Shown here piece after piece: positions 16,496-25,734 of a stretch of DNA of 39,817 nt. A program made the position numbers and the translations under genes. Origin of the DNA: JAEXNA01 sp050486105 (lineage in GTDB: Bacteria; Vulcanimicrobiota; Xenobia; Xenobiales; JADMJV01); the NCBI GenBank assembly GCA_050486105.1, contig JBJHCR010000014.1, positions 1 to 39,817 of the forward strand. Direction: 5' to 3'. The notes under the pieces are model-generated. The model worked only from the letters and a program-made list of their open reading frames with translations, ran no database searches and was not told the DNA's origin. Numbering within the stretch: the first letter of the stretch is position 1; each line of letters begins with the position of its first letter.

Positions 16496-17473
16496 TTAGT
16501 ACTCTTCATCACCTTCGGGTTGAGAATCGGCCCAATCCAAATCTAGGTCTTCACTTTCAGTAGGGTGATCTTCTTGGATAGGGGTCTCGTCGTGTTCGGC
16601 CTCCATGGAGTCTTCGACTTCAGCCTCGGCCGTCTTGGCCGGCCTCTTCAATTTCACTACAGGAGCGGAATGCCTGAGGTCAATCAATTCGATCTCAGTC
16701 GCCTCGGAGCGCAGTTGTTGCAACAGTTGCTCTAGTAAGAAAAGCTTGTACTCCATTTTTTCTGGTCGACCCAGTCGTACCCAAAGCGGCTGGTCCTTGA
16801 AGGAGATTTTCAAAGCGACCTCAGAGCGTTGGTTGATTTTTATCACGATGAGACGCTGGCGCAGCGACTGCGACACTCTGCCTTGAAGTTCTGTGACAAT
16901 CTTTTGCTCAGCTTCGGAGAGCAGTGCACCGGACTTTAGTTTGCGAGGAACGAGTATCCGCCAACCACCCTTGTCAGGAACCTTCTGGCCTAGAACCACC
17001 CCTTGTCCATCGACCGCATACCACACCTCAGGAGCATGCTGGTAGGCGGCAGAATATCGAGGGATGCGTTCGGTCACCTGAGCCCGGACTCGACCTGGAA
17101 ACTGCAATTCAACGTCGGCCTCCTGAACTCGATCCAAAAGAAGTAGCCGTTCCCTGAGAAGATCCGATGAGATCCCGAGATAACCTTCCCTGCTTCCTAA
17201 ACCAAGAGCCTCCACAAGGTCCGGCTCCGATACGGCCCGGTTTCCGGTGATCTCGACCTCATGCACTTGGAAAAGCTGAGAATTGAAGAAGAAATACTGA
17301 CTCACCGCAAACAGGAAGATCAAGAAAAGGGTACGATGCCTGGGGACTCGAGATTCTCGCAAGACGGTAGAGACCTTGTTGCGACGGCGCGTTCTCCGAT
17401 AGGTCAATACCCCGCTAACACGACGTGTCTGCCGTTGGGAATCGGCTAATTGAGCTATCTTTCTGGCGTACAC
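16496..17473 (-). CDS. ftsQ: Cell division protein FtsQ/DivIB
   Basis: A 325-residue bitopic protein. A basic cytoplasmic region (1-46, many Arg) is followed by one TM helix at about 48-64. A POTRA domain at 68-138 starts FQVHEVEITGNRAVSEPDL and ends VTERIPR. The FtsQ domain follows (WYAVDGQGVVL to about 270). It bridges FtsL/FtsB-type proteins and the septal synthase in the divisome. The last 45 residues are strikingly acidic (EDLDLDWADSQPEGDEEY) and should lie outside the membrane. GTG 17473 has GGAGGGTGA at good spacing. It is preceded by a 335-base non-coding stretch with leader element A, so it likely has separate control from murC. Confidence 0.9.
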   Translation of the reverse strand: MYARKIAQLADSQRQTRRVSGVLTYRRTRRRNKVSTVLRESRVPRHRTLFLIFLFAVSQYFFFNSQLFQVHEVEITGNRAVSEPDLVEALGLGSREGYLGISSDLLRERLLLLDRVQEADVELQFPGRVRAQVTERIPRYSAAYQHAPEVWYAVDGQGVVLGQKVPDKGGWRILVPRKLKSGALLSEAEQKIVTELQGRVSQSLRQRLIVIKINQRSEVALKISFKDQPLWVRLGRPEKMEYKLFLLEQLLQQLRSEATEIELIDLRHSAPVVKLKRPAKTAEAEVEDSMEAEHDETPIQEDHPTESEDLDLDWADSQPEGDEEY

Positions 17474-17516
17474 TGCTCACCCTCCATGCTGTTGAACATC
17501 TTTCAATGCCAAGTAA

Positions 17517-17553
17517 GAGAACCCTTCTGTTCTCAGGGGGTTTACACAACCCC
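17517..17553 (-). promoter_or_regulatory. Two adjacent hairpins in the ftsQ leader
   Basis: GAGAAC/GTTCTC (17517-17534) and GGGGTT/AACCCC (17537-17553) are perfect six-base stems two bases apart, between leader element A and the ftsQ start codon. Neither is followed by a T-run. They may extend the folded leader RNA and affect ftsQ translation or stability. Confidence 0.4.
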
Positions 17554-17571
17554 ACAGCAAGGAGTTTCCAT

Positions 17572-17745
17572 TAAGGATCTGGTCCGAAATAACTTCCCGG
17601 TTTGGGCCGCCGATGCATCGGGTACCCTCTGGGTGCTGGCAGCGTTGGTTCTCGCTTAAGTATTCTCGAAACTAGGAGGCTGGCCACACCCACGGGGACG
17701 CCGGGAATCCGCACTTGCGTGGGTGGCCCCGGCGCCTCGACAACC
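17572..17745 (-). promoter_or_regulatory. Leader element A: structured repeat upstream of ftsQ
   Basis: This 174-base piece of the murC-ftsQ gap shares strong similarity with element B before murE. A 24-base block (17638-17661) is identical at 23 positions. A 34-base block at the ftsQ-proximal end (17573-17606) is identical at 27, mostly with transitions. A GATGCATC segment lies between them. On the minus strand, GGCCA-CCCACG pairs with CGTGGG-TG-TGGCC, ACCC-AGA-GGGT forms a small hairpin and GCTGCC can pair with GGCGGC. Paired segments vary and apparently single-stranded blocks are conserved, which points to an RNA element. I could not match it to a known riboswitch. Confidence 0.55.
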
Positions 17746-17808
17746 GAACCCGCAAATTTAAACTTGACAGAGCGCTAGGGCACTGGACTCAGCGATGAAG
17801 CGAACTCT

Positions 17809-19248
17809 TCAAACCACGGCACGTTGAACCAAGGGTTCACTATGTCCTTGAGATAAAAAACGATCGCCCCATTTCCCCACATCGCCGGCCCCGAGAGTAA
17901 TGACGAGATCTCCGGGTCTGGCCACTAGAGAAAGCCGTCGAAGAACATCGTTTTCACCCGGAGTATGGTAGAGTTCAACCCCAGGGGACTTCCCGGCGAT
18001 AGCTTCCACCAGGTGTTCCACGCGCAATCCCAGTATGGGGGTCTCCCCCGCCGAGTAGATATCGGTAACCAATAGGATATCCGCCTCGGAGAATGAGCGA
18101 CTAAAGTCTTCGAACAGGAACTTGGTCCTGGTGTATCTATGGGGCTGGAACACTGCCAGGACTCGTCCACCGGTCTTGGCAACCGCCACTTTAGCGGCGT
18201 GCAGGGCAGCCGCGACTTTCTGAGGATTGTGAGCGTAATCGTCAACCACCGTCACACCCCCGATTTCACCGAGAATCTGAAAGCGTCTCTGAACGCCCTC
18301 GTAAACCGACAAAGCCCTAAGGATCGCGGCCACGGAAAGTCCGAGTTCCATACCTACCGCCACGGCAGCAAGAGCGTTGGAGACGTTGTGACGCCCTGGA
18401 ACTTTCAACTGGAGTAGGCCTAAAACTTCACCACAATAAACCAATTCGCATTGACTCTTCAGCCCATCTAAACGCAGATTTCGCACCGTAAGATCGGCTC
18501 CGGCTTCAAGTCCGTAGCTCAACTGGGGCCGCTCGATTCTCTCACCAAGGGCTCGCACTCTGGGATGGTCCCAGCAGAGAATCAATCGGCCATCTTCAGG
18601 CAGTCGCTCGGCAAAGATACCAAACATTTCTTCCACCCGGGCCAAGGTGCGCTCACTATCAAAATTGAGATCTTTGAACGGAGCAGCAGATAAGTTCACA
18701 TCGGCATCGATGTTTGTCACGACCGCGATCTTCGGTTCTAGATAGACAAACGAAGCATCTGACTCGTCGGCTTCGGCGATGAGGTGGTGTCCACCGCCAA
18801 GCTTGGCATTAGAGCCGATATCATTGACTTCGCCACCGATAATGACTGTTGGTCGCAACTCGGCATGGTCGAGAATCTTAGCGATCATGGAGGTCGTAGT
18901 GGTCTTGCCGTGAGTGCCTGCAACGGCAATGCCAAACTTCTGCCGCATCAGAAATGCCAGCATCTGTGAGCGCTCGACAATTTCCAGGCCTCGACGCTCA
19001 GCCTCCTTGCGCTCGGGATTGTCCTCTGGAATCGCAGACGAGAGAACCACGATATCGGCACCTTCGACATTCTCAGGTCGGTGACCAACGAAAATTCGGG
19101 CTCCCATTTCTTCGAGTCCACCGGTGATAGACGAAGACTTAAGGTCCGAGCCAGACACTCTCCAGTCCATCTCGAGCAAGACTCGAGCAATACCGCTCAT
19201 GCCAATACCCCCGATCCCGATAAAGTGCACGTTTTGACCCTGCCTCAT
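17809..19248 (-). CDS. murC: UDP-N-acetylmuramate--L-alanine ligase
   Basis: A 479-residue cytoplasmic ligase adding L-alanine to UDP-MurNAc, the first peptide step. The N-terminal Rossmann motif is GIGGIGMSG (11-19), and the Mur ATP loop GTHGKTTTT is at 111-119. The central-domain AEADESDASF and C-terminal VVDDYAHNP and FQPHRYTRT motifs are all present. ATG 19248 follows AGGAGG and lies 12 bases after murG. No murB, which makes its substrate, follows; the next gene is ftsQ after a long gap. Confidence 0.96.
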   Translation of the reverse strand: MRQGQNVHFIGIGGIGMSGIARVLLEMDWRVSGSDLKSSSITGGLEEMGARIFVGHRPENVEGADIVVLSSAIPEDNPERKEAERRGLEIVERSQMLAFLMRQKFGIAVAGTHGKTTTTSMIAKILDHAELRPTVIIGGEVNDIGSNAKLGGGHHLIAEADESDASFVYLEPKIAVVTNIDADVNLSAAPFKDLNFDSERTLARVEEMFGIFAERLPEDGRLILCWDHPRVRALGERIERPQLSYGLEAGADLTVRNLRLDGLKSQCELVYCGEVLGLLQLKVPGRHNVSNALAAVAVGMELGLSVAAILRALSVYEGVQRRFQILGEIGGVTVVDDYAHNPQKVAAALHAAKVAVAKTGGRVLAVFQPHRYTRTKFLFEDFSRSFSEADILLVTDIYSAGETPILGLRVEHLVEAIAGKSPGVELYHTPGENDVLRRLSLVARPGDLVITLGAGDVGKWGDRFLSQGHSEPLVQRAVV

Positions 19249-19260
19249 CGTGCCATCCTC

Positions 19261-20367
19261 CTATTTCATTAACCCAAAGCAGACGTCACATACGTTTTGT
19301 GAGGCCTGGGGTTGAGCTATCTGTCGACACCGTTCCGCCATGGAGTTCAATGCTTCCTTATTCTCAAGCAGAGCAGCCACCACATCAGCTAATGAATCGG
19401 CAACCGCCTCATCAGCGATCACCTCTGCTCCACCTACTTCGAGCAATTGTCGAGCGTTCTCGATCTGGTGCCCTCCCGCGTGAGGATACGGAACGAATAT
19501 AGCAGGGATGCCAAGGCAAGTGAGTTCTGCCATAGTAGTAGCTCCGGCCCTTGATACCACAAGATCAGCTACAGAGTAAAGTGTTTCCATATCGTTTCGG
19601 AATCCGTAACACCGATAATCCAGAATGGGCTCTCGCTGCAAGAAGCCCTCAACGCGAGCACTGATTCGAGCTAGGTGATTTCGCCCTGTCAGATGGACCA
19701 CGTTCCAGGCCTTGTCCTTCCATTTGGGAAGCGCATTCAGTACGGCCTGATTGATGGAGGCAGCACCTTGGGAAGCACCGGTCACCAAGAGGGTTGGCCT
19801 GGAGGGGTCCAATCCCAGTTTTTCGCATGCCTGCCGACGATCTCTCCGCTCGATGCTGCTCCGCAAGGGATTGCCGGTCCAGACTGTGGGAGTCCCGGAG
19901 AATTGGGCGGAAGTCTCTTGAAATGATAGGCAGACACATTCGGCAAACTTGCTTAAAAGCTTGGTGGCTCTCCCGGCTACGGCGTTTTGCTCTAAGAGCA
20001 ACACCGGCACTCCCAACAGTTTTCCGGCCACGACGGCTGGAACGCTGACGAAGCCACCCGTGCCAACGATCAAGTCAGGATGCCAGGCTCTCAAGACAAA
20101 AAGAGACTTCAAGACGCCCCAGCCGAGAGTTGAAAGTGCAAGAATCTGCTTAAAAAAACCACCAGTGAGGCCTCGCGCTGGAACGGCGCGGAAAGCAAAC
20201 CCCTCCCGAGGAACCACCTCGGCCTCTAAACCCTGGGACGTTCCGAGATAGAGAATTTCCGCCTCTCTTCGTCGAAACTCTTCTGCCACCGCTAAGCCAG
20301 GGTAGAGATGCCCACCTGTACCGCCACCTGTGATGACTACCCATTTTTTTGTCCGCAGATCTGTCAA
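19261..20367 (-). CDS. murG: UDP-GlcNAc:lipid I GlcNAc transferase
   Basis: A 368-residue peripheral membrane GT-B enzyme that converts lipid I to lipid II. GGGTGGHLYPGLAVAEEF at the N-terminus is the acceptor-binding glycine loop. VLLLEQNAVAGRATKLL and the UDP-GlcNAc site SRAGATTMAELTCLGIPAIFVPYP...GGHQIENA are typical. It lies between ftsW and murC, the common dcw order. The 159 bases separating it from ftsW hold no gene I can support, only short hairpins such as GGAGGGCTCTCC. Confidence 0.96.
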   Translation of the reverse strand: MTDLRTKKWVVITGGGTGGHLYPGLAVAEEFRRREAEILYLGTSQGLEAEVVPREGFAFRAVPARGLTGGFFKQILALSTLGWGVLKSLFVLRAWHPDLIVGTGGFVSVPAVVAGKLLGVPVLLLEQNAVAGRATKLLSKFAECVCLSFQETSAQFSGTPTVWTGNPLRSSIERRDRRQACEKLGLDPSRPTLLVTGASQGAASINQAVLNALPKWKDKAWNVVHLTGRNHLARISARVEGFLQREPILDYRCYGFRNDMETLYSVADLVVSRAGATTMAELTCLGIPAIFVPYPHAGGHQIENARQLLEVGGAEVIADEAVADSLADVVAALLENKEALNSMAERCRQIAQPQASQNVCDVCFGLMK

Positions 20368-20526
20368 AGAGTGCTGTGCCCTACTCAGTCGTCATAAGTT
20401 GCCGACTGGCATTGAATTTTCTTCGACCTCAATGGAGAGCCCTCCATAAGTAAGAGAAACTCTCGAGGATTCGCCAAGCCACCTGACTCGGTTAACCCTG
20501 TCGAGGCATGGCAGGGGGTTTTAGAC

Positions 20527-21870
20527 TTAGCCCCCTCGAGACCTCTTTTGCGAAGAAGTTCGTCTGAGTCCATTCCAATCGCCGCGACGGAGCAGTCCGG
20601 GTTCCACTGCGGGCTTAGGAATCCTCTGCTGACTGCCTTGCAAACGTTGGCCGGCAGCCTTCTTTTCCCACACTCCTGACGAGACCGCCTCCAAGCTTTC
20701 TTCTGAGGAGCTGCAAAGGGTTGCTCCATCTCTCCTTCGTTTCGGGCGCTCTAACGGTTCTCGACAAGCTTCTCGCAAAGCCGCGCTACTTTCTGCAACA
20801 TTCATCAAGATTCCGATAGCTACCAGAGAAAACAGCAAAGATGTTCCTCCGTAGGAGATAAACGGCAGCGGCAATCCGGTGCTCGGTGTACTTCCCGTTA
20901 CGACCCCGATGTTGACGAAGGCTTGCACAGTAATTTGAAAGGTGACTCCGATGGCCAGCAGCCTCAAATAAGGCTGTCGGCAATGAAGAGCGATCTGGAA
21001 GCCCTTGTACAAGAGGGCGAGGAAGAGAAAAACAACGCTGATCGTTCCCACTAATCCTAACTCTTCCCCCAGTATGGCAAAGATATAGTCCGTGTGGGCC
21101 TCGGGAAGATACTTATACTTCTGATGTCCCGCACCTAAGCCACGACCGGTGAGACCACCGGAGCCGATGGCCAGCAGAGATTGGATAGCGTGATATCCGT
21201 CTCCCTGGGGGTCTGCGTCAGGATTCATAAAGGCGGTGATCCTTCGCAGCCGATACGGTTTGGCGATCACCGAGGCTACGACCACCAGTACACCCAAACC
21301 GCACATGCCCAAGAGGTGGGCCATTCGGGCCCCGGCAGCATAGAGCATGGCAAAGAAGACCGCCCCTACCACCAACGCCGTACCCAAGTCGGGTTCTCTT
21401 TCGATCAGCAGAAGGCAAGCACCGAAGAGGAGAATCGCTGGGAGGAGTCGGCTGAACGATTGAACCTTCTCACCTCGCCGTGCCAGAAAATCCGCCAAGT
21501 AGAAAATGATCGCAAGCTTTGTCAGTTCCGCTGGTTGAAACTGAATCGGCCCCAACATCAACCATCGTTGAGCCCCATTGATCTCAGGCCCGATGAGCAA
21601 CACCAGCACCAATAAAGCCATGTTGACCATCAAGAACGGAATGCTGAGAAGCGACCGCCAACGTTTCAAATCAACGGATCTGACGTACCACAGGCAGCAC
21701 AATCCGAAGACAAAGTAGAGAGCTTGCCGCTTTACGAAGAAGTAGGGGTCGGTGCCAAAGCTATTAGACGATGCGGTGACCACCAACGAAGACGAAAACA
21801 CCATCAACAACCCAAGCAAGCTCAGAGCGAAGGCTATTATGAAAACCCAGACTTCGTTTCCTCTTTTCAT
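20527..21870 (-). CDS. ftsW: Lipid II polymerase FtsW (SEDS)
   Basis: A 447-residue SEDS glycosyltransferase with about ten TM helices, partner of FtsI in septal synthesis. Diagnostic segments are FVKRQALYF, RRGEKVQSFSRLLPA, GSGGLTGRGLGAGHQKYKYLPEAHTDYIFA, GEELG and STGLPLPFISYGGTS. The start is ATG 21870, coupled to the murD stop by ATGA and preceded by AAGGAG; the longer open frame to 21918 lies inside murD. The C-terminus has an unusually long, basic cytoplasmic tail of about 85 residues (RPKRRR, SSQKRSRGG). Confidence 0.94.
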   Translation of the reverse strand: MKRGNEVWVFIIAFALSLLGLLMVFSSSLVVTASSNSFGTDPYFFVKRQALYFVFGLCCLWYVRSVDLKRWRSLLSIPFLMVNMALLVLVLLIGPEINGAQRWLMLGPIQFQPAELTKLAIIFYLADFLARRGEKVQSFSRLLPAILLFGACLLLIEREPDLGTALVVGAVFFAMLYAAGARMAHLLGMCGLGVLVVVASVIAKPYRLRRITAFMNPDADPQGDGYHAIQSLLAIGSGGLTGRGLGAGHQKYKYLPEAHTDYIFAILGEELGLVGTISVVFLFLALLYKGFQIALHCRQPYLRLLAIGVTFQITVQAFVNIGVVTGSTPSTGLPLPFISYGGTSLLFSLVAIGILMNVAESSAALREACREPLERPKRRRDGATLCSSSEESLEAVSSGVWEKKAAGQRLQGSQQRIPKPAVEPGLLRRGDWNGLRRTSSQKRSRGG

Positions 21871-23342
21871 CCCACCTTGCTCCTTGAACCGAGACTGCCT
21901 ATCACGCCTGCGCTGCAAATTCTTTGCACGGTATCCTGAAAAACCTGACCTCGATGTTCGGCACTTCGGAACTGATCGAAACTCGAGCAGGCTGGTGCCA
22001 GCAAGACCGTTCCTCCCGATGGCAAAACTTCAATCGCAGAGACCATGGCATGCTCGAGCTCACCGCAGTCTCTCCAGGCCTCATATCCGAGTCGCTCAAA
22101 GCACCTTCCGATGGGAACCGCAGCCTCTCCGATGAGAAATACTTGAGCCTTGCGCGCCGCCAAACCCTCGGCTAGGGGTTGGTAATCCACCCCTTTATCT
22201 TTCCCTCCCACGATAGCGCAGACATCTCCGCTCACGGAATCCACAGCTGCCAGCGCGGCAGCGATGTTGGTAGCCTTGGAATCGTTGATGAAGCGCACCC
22301 CTTGAACCTCACCGGCGAACTCCATTCTGTAATGAAGATGCTCGAAAGAACCAATGGAACGAACGATCTGCTCTACACTCTGACCCGCAGCTAGGGCGGC
22401 GGTTGCAGCGGCTAGAGCGTTGCTCTCCATGGCTTGACCGACAAAGTTCGGGAAATCCCAATCGAAGAGTTCCTGTCGATGACCTGGTCGGTACTGGATG
22501 ACCTTGCGCTTTCCGTCTCCCGAGTCTTCAAGAGCCAGTCCCTCTGGCACCGGACCGTTCACAGAGTAGTAGAGAATACTTGGGGGGTCCTGACGGGAAG
22601 GGCTGGGAAATCCCACCCCCCACTCAGGAAGTTGTCCCTCTTTCACTAGGTCAGCAAGTCCCTGGGCCTCGGAATCGTCGGCGCAGAAGATGGCGGTGTC
22701 AGAGGTTCCCATTTGGGCAAACATACGAGACTTGGCGTCACGGTACTCCTCCAAATCTCGGTGGTGGTCGAGATGGTCTGGGGTGATGTTGGTCAGCACA
22801 GCTACCTTGGGCCTGAACTTGTGCACCGTCTCCAATTGAAACGAGGACACCTCGGCCACTACCCATTCAACGTTTCCAGAATGAGATTCCAACAGGTCCA
22901 AAAGTGGGGTCCCGATATTGCCGCCGACTAGACTTCTTTCGCCAAAAATCTCACCGAGCAGAGAGCAGGTCGTGGACTTCCCGTTCGTTCCTGTCACAGC
23001 AATCATGGGAACCGAGCATCTTTGCCATGCCAACTCCATCTCACCAAGCAGGAGAATTTCGCGCCGTCTAGCCTCAACCAGCAGAGGGTGATGCAAACTT
23101 ACTCCCGGTGAAACGACCACCTCCCCACAGCGCTCCAGAAGAGCTTCTGGATGACCACCAAGGGCCCACTCAAGGATATCTTGGTATCGCTCGTTCAAGT
23201 CGGAAAACGGAAACCCACTGCCGAGCAACTCCTCTTCGGTCCGCTGGTCCGAGAGTATGCAAGGTTTTCCTTGAGCCAAGAGATATCGAGCCGATGCCAG
23301 TCCGCTCCGGCCTAGACCCAAAATGAGGGTTGCCTTTTTCAC
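21867..23342 (-). CDS. murD: UDP-MurNAc-L-alanine--D-glutamate ligase
   Basis: A 491-residue cytoplasmic ligase adding D-glutamate. The N-terminal motif ILGLGRSGLAS is at 7-17, the ATP loop TGTNGKST at 117-124, NITPDHLDHH follows, and FINDSKATN is in the C-terminal domain. The start is GTG 23342, overlapping the mraY stop (GTGA); the frame extends 170 codons further into mraY but carries no Mur homology there. Slightly longer than the usual 450 residues, partly from an insertion with PEGLALEDSGDGK. Coupled downstream to ftsW. Confidence 0.95.
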   Translation of the reverse strand: MKKATLILGLGRSGLASARYLLAQGKPCILSDQRTEEELLGSGFPFSDLNERYQDILEWALGGHPEALLERCGEVVVSPGVSLHHPLLVEARRREILLLGEMELAWQRCSVPMIAVTGTNGKSTTCSLLGEIFGERSLVGGNIGTPLLDLLESHSGNVEWVVAEVSSFQLETVHKFRPKVAVLTNITPDHLDHHRDLEEYRDAKSRMFAQMGTSDTAIFCADDSEAQGLADLVKEGQLPEWGVGFPSPSRQDPPSILYYSVNGPVPEGLALEDSGDGKRKVIQYRPGHRQELFDWDFPNFVGQAMESNALAAATAALAAGQSVEQIVRSIGSFEHLHYRMEFAGEVQGVRFINDSKATNIAAALAAVDSVSGDVCAIVGGKDKGVDYQPLAEGLAARKAQVFLIGEAAVPIGRCFERLGYEAWRDCGELEHAMVSAIEVLPSGGTVLLAPACSSFDQFRSAEHRGQVFQDTVQRICSAGVIGSLGSRSKVG

Positions 23343-24325
23343 CAGTTGCACCCCTGAGCCAGAAAGACGACTCCCAGCAAGGTGCACAGGCAAGACACCA
23401 ACCAAAAACGGATAACCACTTGCACTTCGTGAATACCACCCAGGGCAAAGTGGTGATGCAGGGGGCTCATTCGAAACACCCGCCGCCCTTTGGTAGCTTT
23501 GAAGTAGCTGACTTGAATGATCACCGACAGCGCTTCCAGAACGAACAGTCCACCCACCAAGACCAGTAGGATTGGACGACCCAGAAGCAGAGCGCAAGCC
23601 GCCAAAGCTCCCCCTAGTGCCATGCTGCCGGTGTCGCCCATGAAGAGCTTGGCGGGATAGCAGTTGAACCAGAGGAAGCCCAAGAGAGCGCCTGCCAAAG
23701 CTAAACAGGTCGCGGTCACGGCAGGCTGATCTTGAAAATACCCCAGACCAGCGAACAGCACCAACACCGGTAGGGCCGCACCGCTGGCCAAGCCGTCCAT
23801 CCCATCGGCGAGATTCACAGCGTTGGTGGTTGCGACCACTACCAGGATTCCTACGCAAACAACCCAGAAGGTTCCGTAGATCTGCAAACCAAACGGCAAT
23901 TCGATGGTCGAAATTCCCTTGCCCCAGGCCAAATAGAGCGCTGGTACGGCTCCCAGTACGGCTTGAAGGGCCAGCTTTTGCCGGGCCTTGAGACCGAGAT
24001 TTCGCTTTTTCATCAGACCGGTGAGATCATCGAGAAGTCCAATCCCGAACCCACCGAGAATGACGAACCAAATGGCTGAAAGCTCGGAACTCGGCGGACA
24101 AAAAAGCCAGGTCATGACGAAAGCCACCAGCACAAAAACCGCCCCCCCCATGGTAGGAGTGCCAGCCTTTATCTGGTGATCCGCCGGACCTTCGGGTCGA
24201 ATTTCCTGGCCCCATCCACGGCCCTTAACCCAACGAATGAAAACGGGAGTCGAGATCGCAGTAGCCAGCCCCGATGCCACAGCCAGCATGGGCAAGTTTG
24301 AGGATTCGAGTAAAATGGAATTCAT
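23339..24325 (-). CDS. mraY: Phospho-MurNAc-pentapeptide translocase
   Basis: A 328-residue integral membrane enzyme, about ten TM helices, making lipid I from UDP-MurNAc-pentapeptide and undecaprenyl phosphate. The active-site motifs are DDLTGLMKKRNLGL, NAVNLADGMDGLASG, FMGDTGSMALG and the histidine loop MSPLHHHFALGG. ATG 24325 overlaps the murF stop (ATGA), and the stop overlaps murD, so murF-mraY-murD-ftsW are one coupled unit. Confidence 0.96.
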   Translation of the reverse strand: MNSILLESSNLPMLAVASGLATAISTPVFIRWVKGRGWGQEIRPEGPADHQIKAGTPTMGGAVFVLVAFVMTWLFCPPSSELSAIWFVILGGFGIGLLDDLTGLMKKRNLGLKARQKLALQAVLGAVPALYLAWGKGISTIELPFGLQIYGTFWVVCVGILVVVATTNAVNLADGMDGLASGAALPVLVLFAGLGYFQDQPAVTATCLALAGALLGFLWFNCYPAKLFMGDTGSMALGGALAACALLLGRPILLVLVGGLFVLEALSVIIQVSYFKATKGRRVFRMSPLHHHFALGGIHEVQVVIRFWLVSCLCTLLGVVFLAQGCNW

Positions 24326-25734
24326 ATCGCTGTCAGCTCGCTTTTGAGAGTATCTACGACCGTTTCCAGAGCCATCCCCCGAGAGGCCTTGATCAGGAGA
24401 CAGTCACCGGACTGAAGCTCCTTGGCGAGGGCCGCCGTCAGAGCGGATTTATCTTCAAACCACTCTGCATGAACACCTGTCGAACGGGCTTCCTCAGCCA
24501 TACCTTTACTGAGAGGACCAAAACACCAGACCTTGTGAATCCCGAAATCGCGGAGATTTCTTCCGGCTCGACGATGAGCCTCCGTCGCAGTCTCGCCTAA
24601 CTCCAGCATATCGCCCAGGACCGCCAACCTCCGAGCTTGACATTGAGCCAACACCCCGAGGGAAGCGTGCAATGACTCGGGGGCAGAATTGTAGGCGTCG
24701 AGATAAACTTGAACCCCGCCGAGAGTCAACCATTCGGCCCTACCTTCGGGAGGTTGAAGGTTCCCAATGCCGCTCAAGACCTCTGTCGGCTCGAGGCCCA
24801 AAGCTAGAGCGGTCGCCAAGGCGGCAAACAGGTCGTGGAGGTGATGCCGCCCCGGAAGTGGGAGGTAATAATCTTTCTCAGAAAAACGAAAAGCGGTCCC
24901 CCGAGGATCTTCGCTTATGATCTCTTGCGGGCAAAGTAGGCCCCCTTCGGGAAGCGACGGGCCCTGATTCAAGACTCCAGGATTCGCACTGTAGGCGATC
25001 ACCGGGGCGTGAGACAACTCACATAGCAAGGCGTAAAAATCATCATTGTAAGGAAGGACGGCCCATCCATCCGAAGGCAGTTCTTCGACCAATTCTCCTT
25101 TGGCCCTAGCGATCTCTTCACGGCTCCCCAAGAGCTCCAAATGCGAGGACCCGATGCCAGTGATGAGGCCGACTCGAGGTTGGGCGCAGCGGGCTAAACG
25201 AGCGATCTCCCCCCGTCCTCGCATTCCCATCTCCAGGACCGCAATTTGGTCCAGAGGGCTGAGCCCCAAGAGAGTGAGGGGCACGCCGACATCATTATTG
25301 AAGTTCTTTTCGCTGGCCGAAACTTGGTAAAATGGGCGCAACAGTTGAGTGAGTAGCTCCTTGGTGGTTGTTTTGCCAACAGAGCCAGTCACTCCGACGG
25401 CTTCGGCTCCACATAGATTTTTCCAATGGCGAGCAAGGCATTGGTAGGCTTCGAGGGTGTCGTCTACCTTCCAAAGTGGTAGTGACCAAGACTCCCCTGA
25501 GAACGGGAGCTCAGAACGTCCCCAAAGGGAAGCTCGGGCGCCTTTGCTCGCTGCGGCCTGTAGAAAGTCGTGACCGTCAAACCGCTCGCCCACCAAGGGA
25601 ACATAGAGGGCACCCTGAGTCAGACTTCGAGTGTCCGTGGAAACTTCGGTGAACTCAGAAGAACAACTCAGTTCTCCGACGGTTAAGGGCTGACCGAGAG
25701 CAGTGGTCACCTCCGCCAGAGTCCAACGGGTCAC
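24322..25734 (-). CDS. murF: UDP-MurNAc-tripeptide--D-Ala-D-Ala ligase
   Basis: A 470-residue cytoplasmic ligase that adds D-Ala-D-Ala. The ATP loop TGSVGKTTTKE is at 116-126, preceded by STDTRSLTQGALYVPLVGERFDGHDF. ASEKNFNNDVGVPLTLL and EMGMRGRGEIARL are MurF hallmarks. The start is GTG 25734, overlapping the murE stop (GTGA) with AAGGA upstream; the longer frame to 25812 lies within murE. No ddl gene, which makes D-Ala-D-Ala, is in the window. Confidence 0.95.
   Translation of the reverse strand: MTRWTLAEVTTALGQPLTVGELSCSSEFTEVSTDTRSLTQGALYVPLVGERFDGHDFLQAAASKGARASLWGRSELPFSGESWSLPLWKVDDTLEAYQCLARHWKNLCGAEAVGVTGSVGKTTTKELLTQLLRPFYQVSASEKNFNNDVGVPLTLLGLSPLDQIAVLEMGMRGRGEIARLARCAQPRVGLITGIGSSHLELLGSREEIARAKGELVEELPSDGWAVLPYNDDFYALLCELSHAPVIAYSANPGVLNQGPSLPEGGLLCPQEIISEDPRGTAFRFSEKDYYLPLPGRHHLHDLFAALATALALGLEPTEVLSGIGNLQPPEGRAEWLTLGGVQVYLDAYNSAPESLHASLGVLAQCQARRLAVLGDMLELGETATEAHRRAGRNLRDFGIHKVWCFGPLSKGMAEEARSTGVHAEWFEDKSALTAALAKELQSGDCLLIKASRGMALETVVDTLKSELTAI

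Noticed and set aside
23343..23858. Upstream extension of the murD frame (170 codons)
   Set aside because: It is inside mraY in another frame, with Arg/Gly/Ser-rich shadow composition; GTG 23342 overlapping the mraY stop fits the operon style.
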